A stretch of DNA of 64,000 bases from Gemmatimonadota bacterium (GTDB lineage Bacteria > Latescibacterota > UBA2968 > GCA-2709665): the NCBI GenBank assembly GCA_028877215.1, contig JAPPFJ010000035.1, positions 1-64,000 of the forward strand, read 5' to 3'. The translations under genes and the position numbers were made by a program. The stretch's first letter is position 1; each line of letters begins with the position of its first letter. Positions 42,730 through 51,660 of this stretch are shown here, piece by piece. Below the pieces are notes generated by a model. The model was not told the DNA's origin and made no database searches. It saw only the letters and a program-made list of their open reading frames with translations.

Positions 42730-45036
42730 TCACTTGCTGATTACGAATATTCCCCGTTGGGTTTTTCCGGATGTTCCATCCACCAGCGATTCGACCACGT
42801 AGAAGTAGACCCCTGCCGAAGCAGAACCGACGTTGTCGATGGTTGTCTGGCTCCAGGTGGTCTCGCCCCGCCCCTGGTCGTCGTGATTCACCTCGGCGAT
42901 GAGGTCCCCGGCAACCGTGTATATCCGGATCTGGCACTTCCGCGGGATGTTCAGAAACCGGATCTGTCCCTTGGTCTCGTAGGCATGGGCGCCGTCATCC
43001 CGGTATGGATTGGGGGTGACGATCACCTTCCGGTCCAGCTGATCCGACTGTGCCGTGGACGGGACATAGGGTGTCGAGACCTTGACGCCGTTCACCCACT
43101 GCTCCGGCGAACTGTTGCCGCTCTCCAGTGAGGGTATGGCCATACCCGTCCCGTTCCAGTCGTTGTGCGCGGCGCTGAAGGTGCGGACACTGTAGTCATA
43201 CAGAAACCCGGCAATCGATTTCTTGTCGACGAATTCGTACTTGCCGCCGCTGTAGAATATGTCTGATTTTAGCGGGATTTCCACCATCAGTTCCCAGTCG
43301 TCACGCTTGAAGAGAGACCGGTAGACCCGGTAGCCCAACACGTCATTGGCCTCCGCGCCCGAGTAGTCCGGGTTGGCCGCGCCGTCGGCCGTGTCGTCCC
43401 ACACCAGATTGATGAAACCCTCGGTCGTTACGCCTGCGTCCACCTTCACGTCCGGCGGCGCGTCGGGGAGGTCGTAGTTCCACTGAAAGGCTTCCTTGGC
43501 CCTGTTGACGTGCTTGACCAGGTTGTTGAATGCCTTATCCGTACGCATCTCGTCCTGCCTGCCCTGCTTCGCCCAACCCCAGATATTCTCTTCCACGGGC
43601 GCGGCCGCCGCCAGGACGAAGACGAATTTCGCCTTTTCGCCCGGCGCCAGGTCGTAGGGACCGTACGCGATCGACCCGTGCCAGGCCCCGACGATTGGCG
43701 GGTTGTCCTTGATATCGGACTCGGCGCCTACCAGCATGTCATAGATTTCCTGGTAGGAATGATTGTCCTGGTCCGGCTCGTCGAAATCGCCGCGATTGCG
43801 GTACTCCCACCATCTCACGGTATGAGGCTGGTCTTCGATCCTTGGGGCGACGTAGCTGTTGTCGCCCTGCGTGTCGTAGGAAAAGGTACCCGGGTCGTTG
43901 GAGGTTGACGGCAGGTACGCGATGGGCGCGAATCCCGCATACTGAAATGCCGTCAATTCGCCCGGGACCCGCACCTGCGAGGGCCGCCCGCGATAGCCGG
44001 GATTGGCCGTGGACGGGTTGTAAGGCTTGCCAATGTCATCCCCGGGCATCAAGGGGTTGTCGCCGTCAAAGGCGTACCACATTTTCATGCCCGTTCCCGC
44101 CGCCGGCCCGTCGTAGTTGGCCGCCTCCGTGAACTTGAACCAGTCGTCGTTGTCGGTCGGTCGGGTTCTCCGATACCAGGCATCATAGTTCATCCATCCG
44201 TGCCCTGCCTGGGAGATGAAGAAGCGGACTGAAAAAGCGAAAAAGGTGTCGTTCAACTGCAGCCCGGCGCCGCCGTTAAGGTCCGCCGCGCCGTCCCCGT
44301 CCGAGTCCCCGGTATTCTCGAACTCGTACTCCATGATCTGGAAGTCGTCGTAATCCGGATAACTCCAGGTGTAGACCTTCTTGGTAACCGTAATCCCGCG
44401 CTTCGTGGTCCAGCGCATGATGAGAAGGCTCTCGGGGAAGTTATCTTTATCAGGATCCATATAGTGGCCGTACCGGTAGTTGTGAATCTCGGTGACGTAC
44501 CTGCTCTCCACCGGCGACTCCCCCGGCCACCAGTTGGCCATAGCCGGCCCTAAGGGAGAGTAGTTCGGGTACCCGATATTCGCCTCCGGCCCCATGGACG
44601 CATCGTAGGCCATCATCCTGATGTCGTCGGTAATGGCGCGGGGCTTCGATATCGACACGTAGTACTCGCCCTCGGGATCGTCCCCAACCCGCGTCGCTAT
44701 GTACGTGCTGAAGCCGGGCATCGTGGCCGTGGATTCGAACAACGCCGCGTAGGCCGGATGCAGGGAACCCCAGTTCCGCTCGCCCCAGTAGTCCTGAAAC
44801 TCCGTGGAATACTGTCGCGTCCACACGCCGGGATACTGCATGCCCATCTGGCGGTAATAGCTCAACCAGGCGTCAGGATCCTCGGAAACGCCCTGGGTGC
44901 CGTAATTCCAGAACATGTCCCACACCTTCGCGCGGGTCTGGAACCTGTGGTTCTCCTGCGCCCCGGCGGGGTCCGGCAGGCACAAGAACAGCGCAAGAAG
45001 CACAGCCATCGCCTCGATCCTGGGAGTCTTGCTCAT
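42730..45036 (-). CDS. Large secreted protein with type-IX-like C-terminal tail
   Basis: About 768 residues from the ATG at 45036, which follows AAGGAGA. Signal peptide ends near PAGAQE. The middle is rich in Trp, Tyr and Asp without a family I recognise. Near the end a fibronectin-like region is followed by VIVTPNPYRDDGAHAY and IRIYTVAGDLIAEV, an FlgD/type-IX-like sorting-tail pattern ending GIFVISK. It lies between a TonB-dependent receptor gene and a PorV-like gene, so it is probably the surface-exposed partner of that pair, perhaps a binding lipoprotein analogue of SusD. Confidence 0.75.
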   Translation of the reverse strand: MSKTPRIEAMAVLLALFLCLPDPAGAQENHRFQTRAKVWDMFWNYGTQGVSEDPDAWLSYYRQMGMQYPGVWTRQYSTEFQDYWGERNWGSLHPAYAALFESTATMPGFSTYIATRVGDDPEGEYYVSISKPRAITDDIRMMAYDASMGPEANIGYPNYSPLGPAMANWWPGESPVESRYVTEIHNYRYGHYMDPDKDNFPESLLIMRWTTKRGITVTKKVYTWSYPDYDDFQIMEYEFENTGDSDGDGAADLNGGAGLQLNDTFFAFSVRFFISQAGHGWMNYDAWYRRTRPTDNDDWFKFTEAANYDGPAAGTGMKMWYAFDGDNPLMPGDDIGKPYNPSTANPGYRGRPSQVRVPGELTAFQYAGFAPIAYLPSTSNDPGTFSYDTQGDNSYVAPRIEDQPHTVRWWEYRNRGDFDEPDQDNHSYQEIYDMLVGAESDIKDNPPIVGAWHGSIAYGPYDLAPGEKAKFVFVLAAAAPVEENIWGWAKQGRQDEMRTDKAFNNLVKHVNRAKEAFQWNYDLPDAPPDVKVDAGVTTEGFINLVWDDTADGAANPDYSGAEANDVLGYRVYRSLFKRDDWELMVEIPLKSDIFYSGGKYEFVDKKSIAGFLYDYSVRTFSAAHNDWNGTGMAIPSLESGNSSPEQWVNGVKVSTPYVPSTAQSDQLDRKVIVTPNPYRDDGAHAYETKGQIRFLNIPRKCQIRIYTVAGDLIAEVNHDDQGRGETTWSQTTIDNVGSASAGVYFYVVESLVDGTSGKTQRGIFVISK

Positions 45037-45095
45037 GTCGAAGATCTCCTTCGTGTCGGCATCCATAATTGCTGCATACATTACTGGTGCGTGCT

Positions 45096-48000
45096 TCAGA
45101 ACCGCATTCGTATACCCACGTGTGTGATGCGGGGATCGCCTACGTACCGGCTTCGGTCCTGGAAATCGCCGTAATTGAGATAGTTGGCGTCGTTAGGCCG
45201 GGGCCTCTGCAGTCCCCACCACATATAGTCGGTTCCGGAGGCCAGCGCGTCCTTCTGGTTGAACAGATTGAAGACCTCCAGGAAGACGTCCGCGCTGGCG
45301 CCGCCCAGTTCTAAGCGTTTCTGCAGGTTCAGGTCCATTACGGTGCGCAATGGCCCTCTTGCAATCTGGCGCGTGCCGTCCAGGACCAGATACGTGAACT
45401 GAGACCCGGTATAGATCCGGTAGATCAGGTTGGCGTTGATGCCTCCAAGCGGCGTACTGCCCCCGATCTTAGGCCCCGGACCGAAGCTCTGCGGCGTGGA
45501 CAGGAACATCTGAAGACTGCCCTGGCTTCTGCGGCCCACGTCCGTGCCCTCATTCGCCCTGTGACCGTGCACGATCCACAGGCCGCGGGCCCCCTCCCGG
45601 GCCGTGTCCGAAAGCCAGTCTTCCTCCCAGGTGGGCACGATGGCGTCCCTGTTGGTTGAAAAGTCGTAGACGTAGCCGCCGGCGACCCGCCGGTCCGCCT
45701 GGGCGGCCCTTATGGCCTCGTTGGCGCCGTGACCGATGATTCGGATCTGTTCATCGGTTAGTGTGACGGGACGCTCCGAGCTGCCCGTGACCTCCCACGC
45801 GAAGAAATAGTTCCCGCTGGCGATGTAATTCGAATCCGGTATTACCGTTGCGCCGTTGCTGACGGCGCCGCCGCCGCCGAGACTGTAGTCGCTCCACGCC
45901 ACGTTGAGGGCCGCGCGGAACGAGAAGCAGTGGCTGAAGCCCTTCCTCAGACTGAATTCCAGGCCGCGCGTGTCTTCGAGGCGGATGTTCGACAGGGTGC
46001 TGGATAGTCGCTGGCGTAGGCGGACACCCGCGCCCCGCAGTTCAGGATACAGGAAAACGTCCCAACCTCCGGTTTCCTGGAAGGAGGCGCTCTTGTAGAA
46101 CGTCGCCAGCGCGAGTGTATAGTCGGATACGAAATTCCAGTCCGCGCCCAGTTCGAAGCTGATCGTTCGCGCCGTGTTGTCCCATATCGGCCGCGAGATT
46201 GACGTGGGCGCCGGGCGGTAGTGGCTGGTGTATTCGCTGAAACCTATACCCGGTATCCCTTCTCCCGAGCCGAACCACTGGTCGTGGAACATCTGGTAGA
46301 AACTCGGCAACTGGTAGAAATGCCCGTAGAAGAAATGCAGGCTCGATCTGTATGTGATCGGGTGCGAGATCCCAAGCCGGGGGCTCCAGTTCACAATGGG
46401 CTTCATCGGGTATCTGGGCGCCGTGAGATATCGCGACATCGTCGTATACTGGAACGCACGCAGCGCCCCCATCACCGGAACGTCGGCGCCCCAGAAACGG
46501 TCGTAACGGATGCCCGCGTTCACGATGAAGCCCTCGAACTCCATCTTGTCCTGGACGTAGGCCGCAAACTGCTTCGGCGTTATCGGCTGTCCGGGCTCCG
46601 GGTTGCCGATATACAGGATCTGCTTCCGCGCGTCGCCGGGCGTATTGCCTTCACGGACGAAGTGATTGCTGTAGCCCGTGAAGTCGATCCCGATCTTGGA
46701 GAAGTGGGTTTTCGTAAGCTGGCTGGAAATGTCGAACTTTAGCGCGTTCCTGGTCTGCCGGCCGAACGTATACGCGCGCACGCTTCCCCGGCCCGTGTAG
46801 AACCAGCCGTCCGCGTCGGTTCCGATGTCCGCCGTCGAATTCGATACGCCGCTGGTATCCTGTGTGCTCTGATACCGTGAGAGCCTCATTTCGTAGAAGG
46901 TCCGCGGGCTGACCGTGTGCGTTATCACGCCGTAGACGACGCTTTCGGTGTTGATCGTCTCCCCCGCGGGCGACCCTTCGGGAAGGAAAATGTCACGGCC
47001 CGGTCCCCTGAGGACATTCCGGACGGACGGGGTTGTTCCGCCCAGCGCGCCGTTGTTGAAGGCCTTCCACCGGTCGTAGATCCAGCCGATCTGCATTTTG
47101 ACGCTGTCGTGCGCACGGACGGTCAACTTCGCCGTGTTCCGGGTATTGTACGGCCGCACGGACCATGCCCCCGGGAATCTGGCGGCATCGCGCCGGAGCC
47201 GCGAACTCGCGAAAAAGGATGTCTCAGGCAGGAGCGGGCCGCCAAGATAAGCGTCGAAATAGTGTCCCCGCTGGTCCGTATAGTTCGTCCGCTGGTGCAC
47301 GAGCGCGCCCGTTTCCGGATCCACCTCCGACGTCCACGCGGGATCGTTCCACCGCACATGCCCGCGGTGTTCCGGGGCATCGTACACGTTGGCGCCCCAG
47401 TGTTTCTTGCCGCCGGGTGTCAGCCGATACTCGGCCTCGCCGTGGTAGCTGGATCCGCCGTCCCGGGTTACCATCTGCACGACGCCCGCCTGCGCGTTGC
47501 CGTATTCGGCGTTCATCCCGCCCGTGATAACGGAGACCTCCTGCAGCGCCTTGACGTTGGCGCCCCACCACTGGCTGCCCCTGGACGTGGGACCGGCACG
47601 TCCGTCCTGGTTCTGCAGGCGTACGCCGTCGACGTAGATCAGATTGTCTTCCACCTGGCCGCCGCGTATCACCCCGGTACCGTCTACCGCCACGCCCGCT
47701 TCGAGCGCCACGAACTCCGAGGCGTCTCTGAGGATCGGCGTCCGGGCGATATCCTGGGCGGTCACCACGTACCGGCTCTCCGTTTTGTCCGGCTCCACGG
47801 GAGGCGCTTCCGCGACGACAACCATCTCCTCCAACTCCAGCTCCGTCTCGCGAAGCTGGAAGTCCACCGTATTGGTGAAGTCGGACCGGACCTGGATCTG
47901 TTCCTGCGTCACCGAGTGGTAGCCGACCATGGAGGCCGTGATCTTGTATACGCCAGGATCGACGGAGATAATCACGTAAAAGCCCTCTGCATCCGTGGAA

Positions 48001-48173
48001 GCGCCCAACCGCGATCCTTCGATGATCACGCTGGCGCCCGGCAGCCCTTCTCCATTTTCGTCGGTTACCTTCCCGACGATTTTACCGGTCGTGCCGGCCA
48101 ATGCCGCGCCTGCCAGCGCGAGAACGGCAAACGCCGTTAACGCAACTATAAAACCGTTCTTCGATCTGTTCAT
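45096..48173 (-). CDS. TonB-dependent outer-membrane receptor with carboxypeptidase-like regulatory domain
   Basis: About 1025 residues. Signal peptide, then a CarboxypepD_reg-like domain (VGKVTDENGEGLPGASVIIEG), then the plug with VDGVRLQNQDG and GGMNAEYGNAQAG, and a long barrel ending in the aromatic GIRMRF. The domain order matches SusC-like and related receptors that import polymers or metal complexes using the TonB system. The start at 48173 follows GGAGGAT. A consensus promoter lies about 115 bases upstream. It heads a unit with the secreted protein and the PorV-like barrel downstream. The ligand is unknown. Confidence 0.9.
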   Translation of the reverse strand: MNRSKNGFIVALTAFAVLALAGAALAGTTGKIVGKVTDENGEGLPGASVIIEGSRLGASTDAEGFYVIISVDPGVYKITASMVGYHSVTQEQIQVRSDFTNTVDFQLRETELELEEMVVVAEAPPVEPDKTESRYVVTAQDIARTPILRDASEFVALEAGVAVDGTGVIRGGQVEDNLIYVDGVRLQNQDGRAGPTSRGSQWWGANVKALQEVSVITGGMNAEYGNAQAGVVQMVTRDGGSSYHGEAEYRLTPGGKKHWGANVYDAPEHRGHVRWNDPAWTSEVDPETGALVHQRTNYTDQRGHYFDAYLGGPLLPETSFFASSRLRRDAARFPGAWSVRPYNTRNTAKLTVRAHDSVKMQIGWIYDRWKAFNNGALGGTTPSVRNVLRGPGRDIFLPEGSPAGETINTESVVYGVITHTVSPRTFYEMRLSRYQSTQDTSGVSNSTADIGTDADGWFYTGRGSVRAYTFGRQTRNALKFDISSQLTKTHFSKIGIDFTGYSNHFVREGNTPGDARKQILYIGNPEPGQPITPKQFAAYVQDKMEFEGFIVNAGIRYDRFWGADVPVMGALRAFQYTTMSRYLTAPRYPMKPIVNWSPRLGISHPITYRSSLHFFYGHFYQLPSFYQMFHDQWFGSGEGIPGIGFSEYTSHYRPAPTSISRPIWDNTARTISFELGADWNFVSDYTLALATFYKSASFQETGGWDVFLYPELRGAGVRLRQRLSSTLSNIRLEDTRGLEFSLRKGFSHCFSFRAALNVAWSDYSLGGGGAVSNGATVIPDSNYIASGNYFFAWEVTGSSERPVTLTDEQIRIIGHGANEAIRAAQADRRVAGGYVYDFSTNRDAIVPTWEEDWLSDTAREGARGLWIVHGHRANEGTDVGRRSQGSLQMFLSTPQSFGPGPKIGGSTPLGGINANLIYRIYTGSQFTYLVLDGTRQIARGPLRTVMDLNLQKRLELGGASADVFLEVFNLFNQKDALASGTDYMWWGLQRPRPNDANYLNYGDFQDRSRYVGDPRITHVGIRMRF

Positions 48174-48288
48174 GCCCGTATCCTCCATCCGCAATATCCG
48201 TCCAGATTCGACGATTCGGAGCCAAAACGGAATCGCGCAGGCTGTTCGAGCCCAATACAGGAAAAACGGCCTGCATTTTAATTAGCTA

Positions 48289-48318
48289 ATAATAACTATC
48301 ATTTTACCTCATTGTCAA
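48289..48318 (-). promoter_or_regulatory. Strong sigma70-type promoter of the TonB receptor unit
   Basis: On the minus strand TTGACA (plus-strand 48313-48318) and TATTAT (48289-48294) are separated by 18 bases, in an AT-rich block. The -35 is perfect and the -10 has five of six consensus bases. Transcription would begin about 110 bases before the start codon. Confidence 0.65.
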
Positions 48319-48340
48319 GGGATATTCGTCGATTCGTTAG

Positions 48341-48372
48341 AAAAAAATCGCCGGGCTTTCACAAGCCCGGCG
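48341..48372 (-). terminator. Strong intrinsic terminator, minus strand
   Basis: CGCCGGGCTT and AAGCCCGGCG (arms 48349-48358 and 48363-48372) form a perfect 10-bp stem with a four-base loop, followed on the minus strand by A and seven T residues. It ends the transcript from the phytase-like gene and the ceramidase remnant, just before the TonB receptor promoter. Confidence 0.9.
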
Positions 48373-48440
48373 TGGAGACTCTTCGACAATCCTGTCCAGC
48401 AGTGCCAATCGGTTAACGCTATGCCTTTCGTCTCTGGCGC

Positions 48441-48575
48441 TCAATTTCTCGACGCGCCCAACAACGCGACAGCGCCGTCGACGAGCGCCTCGCCGCCGCC
48501 CGGACACACGGGCGTGAACGCGGTCTCATACCCTTTTCGAAGTGCTTCCGGTCTGCAATGTAGTTGACGGCTCGG
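48441..48575 (-). pseudogene. Frameshifted C-terminal remnant of a ceramidase-like gene
   Basis: On the minus strand one frame gives NYIADRKHFEKG, and after a 2-base deficit the other frame continues YETAFTPVCPGGGEALVDG and AVALLGASRN before a stop at 48441. The same passage in the intact gene at 50185 reads YIAEREAFEQGGYETAFTPV onward. The remnant covers only the last 45 or so residues; nothing upstream resembles the family. It lies just below the phytase-like gene. Confidence 0.75.
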
Positions 48576-48659
48576 CGACCGGCTCGGCCGGCACGATGCG
48601 GACCCGGGGCGCAAGGACCCCGTGGTCGCGCAGGAGATGAAACCGGGAGGAAACAGCCG

Positions 48660-49742
48660 TTACCGGGACCCGCAGTCGAGTCCGAGGTCCGCGACGATCT
48701 TCGCCAGGTCGAAGGCGGCGACGTTGCCGTCGTCGTGCACGGCGTAGAAGGCGCCCCGGCTGAAAGGGCCGAAGTTGAGGCGGGTGAGGGCGACGCCGTC
48801 GGTATTGACGATGACGGCTCCTGAGAAGTTGCCCCTGATGGCGAGATTCTCCCGGTCGAAAACCAGGAAACGGTTATTCGCGTAATCCTGGTCGGTGGCG
48901 AGCCAGTAGCCGCGGCCTTCTGCGCATTCCAGCAGCGCCAGGCCTTCCGGCTTGTTTTTGAAGACCCCTTTCCCCACGAGTTGACCGGTGAACCGCCCCT
49001 CGAGGTCATAGACCTTGTGTACCCCTTCCGCCTCATCGGCAACCAGCATCCTGCCGTGAACGGGGTCTATCGCGATCGACTCGACCTTCCTCAGGTAACT
49101 CGCCTCCGTGGTGTCACCGAAGGCGCCGACGTACTCCCCTGTCAACTGGACGTCCGACGCTTGCAGGCGAAATCGGCGCAGACGCTCTCCCATCTCCGAG
49201 GCTGGCGCCGAGGCCGAGTTCGGTTCGTAGTTGTCGGTGACCCAGACGTCCCAACCGCCTTCACCGCGGACCGTGGCGATTCCGTACGGCTCGCGCAGCA
49301 CTTCGGCCCCGAGAAGGGCGACAGGCTCGAAGTCCGGCAGCGACAGCGCCTGCAGGCGATGGTTGTCGCGCTCGACAACGACGACGAAGTCTCCGATCAC
49401 AATAATGCCGTTGGGTCGCCCGAACCGGCCCGCCTCGGTACCCGGACCGCCCACCCGACGGATGAGCTCTCCGTTGGCCGCGTCGTGAACGAGCAATTGG
49501 TGCGCCGACTTGGCGGTGGTGATAAGCCAGTGGCGGCCTCCGGGGCCATGCCAGACGGCAGGAGAGTCGACGTTGTCCGCTCTCCTGCGCTCGGTGAGAA
49601 AAGTCTCGGTGACGATGAACTCCGCATCGGACTGGGCCCGACGCAATGACCGCATACCGCCCTGACACTGGCAGAGAAGCAGGACCATCCCCAGCCAGAG
49701 GGTGGCCTGGAAAATCCGCTGCACAGAAATACAACGGGTCAT
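48660..49742 (-). CDS. Secreted phytase-like beta-propeller protein
   Basis: About 360 residues from the ATG at 49742, after AAGGAAAGAG. The N-terminus is a signal sequence with Cys residues (LLLCQCQGG); the lipobox is imperfect. The body looks like a beta-propeller of the 3-phytase type: HWLITTAKSAHQLLVHDAANG, DVWVTDNYE, YLRKVESIAIDPVHGRMLVAD and GYWLATDQDYANNRF correspond to the acidic calcium-binding blades. It is close to phytase-like proteins of unknown substrate. Its neighbours are a ceramidase remnant and an intact ceramidase-like gene, so it may act on the same extracellular phosphorylated or acylated material. Confidence 0.7.
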   Translation of the reverse strand: MTRCISVQRIFQATLWLGMVLLLCQCQGGMRSLRRAQSDAEFIVTETFLTERRRADNVDSPAVWHGPGGRHWLITTAKSAHQLLVHDAANGELIRRVGGPGTEAGRFGRPNGIIVIGDFVVVVERDNHRLQALSLPDFEPVALLGAEVLREPYGIATVRGEGGWDVWVTDNYEPNSASAPASEMGERLRRFRLQASDVQLTGEYVGAFGDTTEASYLRKVESIAIDPVHGRMLVADEAEGVHKVYDLEGRFTGQLVGKGVFKNKPEGLALLECAEGRGYWLATDQDYANNRFLVFDRENLAIRGNFSGAVIVNTDGVALTRLNFGPFSRGAFYAVHDDGNVAAFDLAKIVADLGLDCGSR

Positions 49743-50184
49743 ATCTCTTTCCTTTGCAATGGGATTGGTGATATCCGCTACAACGCACGGAATCTTATAT
49801 ATTCGCAACCATGGAATGAAGGCAATATATCGTCCTTATGAAAGAAGAACAAGCACTGTCGTTTTTCGATTCCCACGCATAAACCCGGTTCTAACCTTGA
49901 TTCGTAAGTCTTCGGGGACATAAATTCGGATATGTGCTTGTAAATAAAGGCGATTAGACCGCGGATTACCAGGATACATCAGGTCACTGGACGTGAAGGG
50001 AAAAAACGTCCTTCTATACGTCGATAACGCCCCGTTTCGGAGGGTTTTATCGCGTCGCCGCGTTGTTGTTTTTTTCCGATCGAGGCTAATGGACATGGAT
50101 GCCTGGACGGCGGAATCGTTATTTCCCGGACTACACCGCCGGAGTCCTTTTCTACGGCGATTAGAAACGATGGCTCGCCGGCCC
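49743..50184. other. Intergenic region between phytase-like and ceramidase-like genes
   Basis: About 440 bases without a gene, including a plausible minus-strand promoter at 49824-49852. No terminator with a T tract is visible after the ceramidase-like gene. The AT-rich part is 49790-49990. Confidence 0.45.
49824..49852 (-). promoter_or_regulatory. Possible promoter of the phytase-like gene
   Basis: On the minus strand TTGTTC (plus-strand 49847-49852) and TATATT (49824-49829) are separated by 17 bases, about 80 bases upstream of the start at 49742. The -10 is good, the -35 moderate. Confidence 0.4.
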
Positions 50185-51621
50185 CTACCGGGCATCGTGA
50201 CCGTCCAACAACGCGACAGCGCCGTCCACCAGCGCTTCGCCGCCGCCCGGACCCACGGGCGTGAACGCGGTCTCGTACCCTCCCTGTTCGAAAGCTTCTC
50301 TTTCGGCGATGTAGCTGACGGCGCCGAATTCATTTGCAAGAGCAGCAATCAGGAGCCAGCCCGACCCGGATCGAGCCCGGATATCCGTACCGAGCGACAC
50401 GAACGGTTCTCCCGGGAGCCCGAGAAAGACCCCTTCGCCAACCCCGAGCGCCTGTACTTCGGTGAGGTGATGGCATTCGGGCGCCTCTCGCTGCCAGTCG
50501 GCCAGGATGACGTCATCCACGTGGCGGTATCCTTCCTTCAGCGGAAGCGCCACTTCCTTCCGGCGGGCCCAGAGCTCCGGGTCGCCGTCCCGGCGAACGA
50601 TCCCGCGGATGGCCGCCATCGCCCCTTCCGCCACCCGCCCGCCCAGGCGCGTCAGTTCACCGTCGAATCCGCTCTCCCTTCTTGCGAGACTTGCTTCGGG
50701 GTTCTCACCGGGACGGGTCCTCCAGACCCCCTCGATATCGACGTTCCAGATGGGCGTCACGTCGCCCTCGGGGCCGGACGTATATAAAACGACCGGTGGC
50801 GCGCCGTCGTCGCGCCTCCACGAATTCGCGACCCGATCGGACGCAGCGCCCGCGATCTCGGCGGAAATGCCCGACCCGCAGAATATCCAGGGGTGGGTAC
50901 CGTAATTGATCACCGCCGCAAGCGGCGCTTCCGTCCCCTGCTCCCTCACGGCGAACACCCGAACCAGCGGATCGATGCTCGTGCGCGAAACCACGCGGAC
51001 GCCCTCGACGGGTTCCCGTCTCGGATCTCCCCAATTGCCGTCGGACATGAGAACGCGCCTGGAGCTGGCCACGCCGTCGATCCGGGCCTCCCCGAACCCC
51101 GCCGACGCCGGCCGCAACGCACCGTGCGCCTCCTCCACCGCCTCCACCGCCTGTGCGACAAGCCACGCTTTCCACTCCAGGTCGGTCTCGCCCACCCAGC
51201 TGGCGGACGACGATACCGACGTCACCCGGCCCATGGCGGCAGGCGCCGATCCGTCGGCCCGTATCGTCAGACGGGCCATATCTTCGGGGCTGTACGCGGT
51301 GGCCACCGGGCAGAAAGCCGGCCCCGAATGGGTGTGCGTCGCGCAGACCATGATCGTGTCCGGACTCAGACCGGTCCGGTCCGCGGCGGCGGCGCGAATC
51401 TGCTCCGTAGCAACCGCGTCCACGCCCGTCAGGTCGACGGCGACCTGTGCCCACGCCCGGCTCCCGTTTCGCAGAACCAGCGCCCTGGCGTAGAGATCGT
51501 CGTGCACGTAACGCGACCTGATGTCCCCGGAAGCCCGCGGGTTCCACCCGGACAGCGACACGCCCACCGGCGGTGTGATCACCCGCTGGGCCGCGCCGGC
51601 ATTTAACGTTCGTCTGTCCAT
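50185..51621 (-). CDS. Neutral/alkaline ceramidase-like hydrolase (second copy)
   Basis: A 478-residue relative of the gene at 3949. It starts VITPPVGVSLSGW, has the metal-site motif CATHTHSGPAFCP near residue 100, and contains NYGTHPWIFCGSG, and the C-terminal block VSYIAEREAFEQGGYE. No signal peptide is obvious, unlike true ceramidases. It is about 50 residues longer than the first paralogue and is followed by a decayed third copy. The ATG at 51621 follows CAGGGA. It lies just downstream of a metallophosphoesterase-PQQ gene in the same direction, and the two are likely cotranscribed. The substrate is probably an amide or ester lipid, but this is not shown. Confidence 0.85.
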   Translation of the reverse strand: MDRRTLNAGAAQRVITPPVGVSLSGWNPRASGDIRSRYVHDDLYARALVLRNGSRAWAQVAVDLTGVDAVATEQIRAAAADRTGLSPDTIMVCATHTHSGPAFCPVATAYSPEDMARLTIRADGSAPAAMGRVTSVSSSASWVGETDLEWKAWLVAQAVEAVEEAHGALRPASAGFGEARIDGVASSRRVLMSDGNWGDPRREPVEGVRVVSRTSIDPLVRVFAVREQGTEAPLAAVINYGTHPWIFCGSGISAEIAGAASDRVANSWRRDDGAPPVVLYTSGPEGDVTPIWNVDIEGVWRTRPGENPEASLARRESGFDGELTRLGGRVAEGAMAAIRGIVRRDGDPELWARRKEVALPLKEGYRHVDDVILADWQREAPECHHLTEVQALGVGEGVFLGLPGEPFVSLGTDIRARSGSGWLLIAALANEFGAVSYIAEREAFEQGGYETAFTPVGPGGGEALVDGAVALLDGHDAR

Positions 51622-51660
51622 TCCCTGACCCCGGATGTTGCCGGTTGGGCTCTGCAGCCG

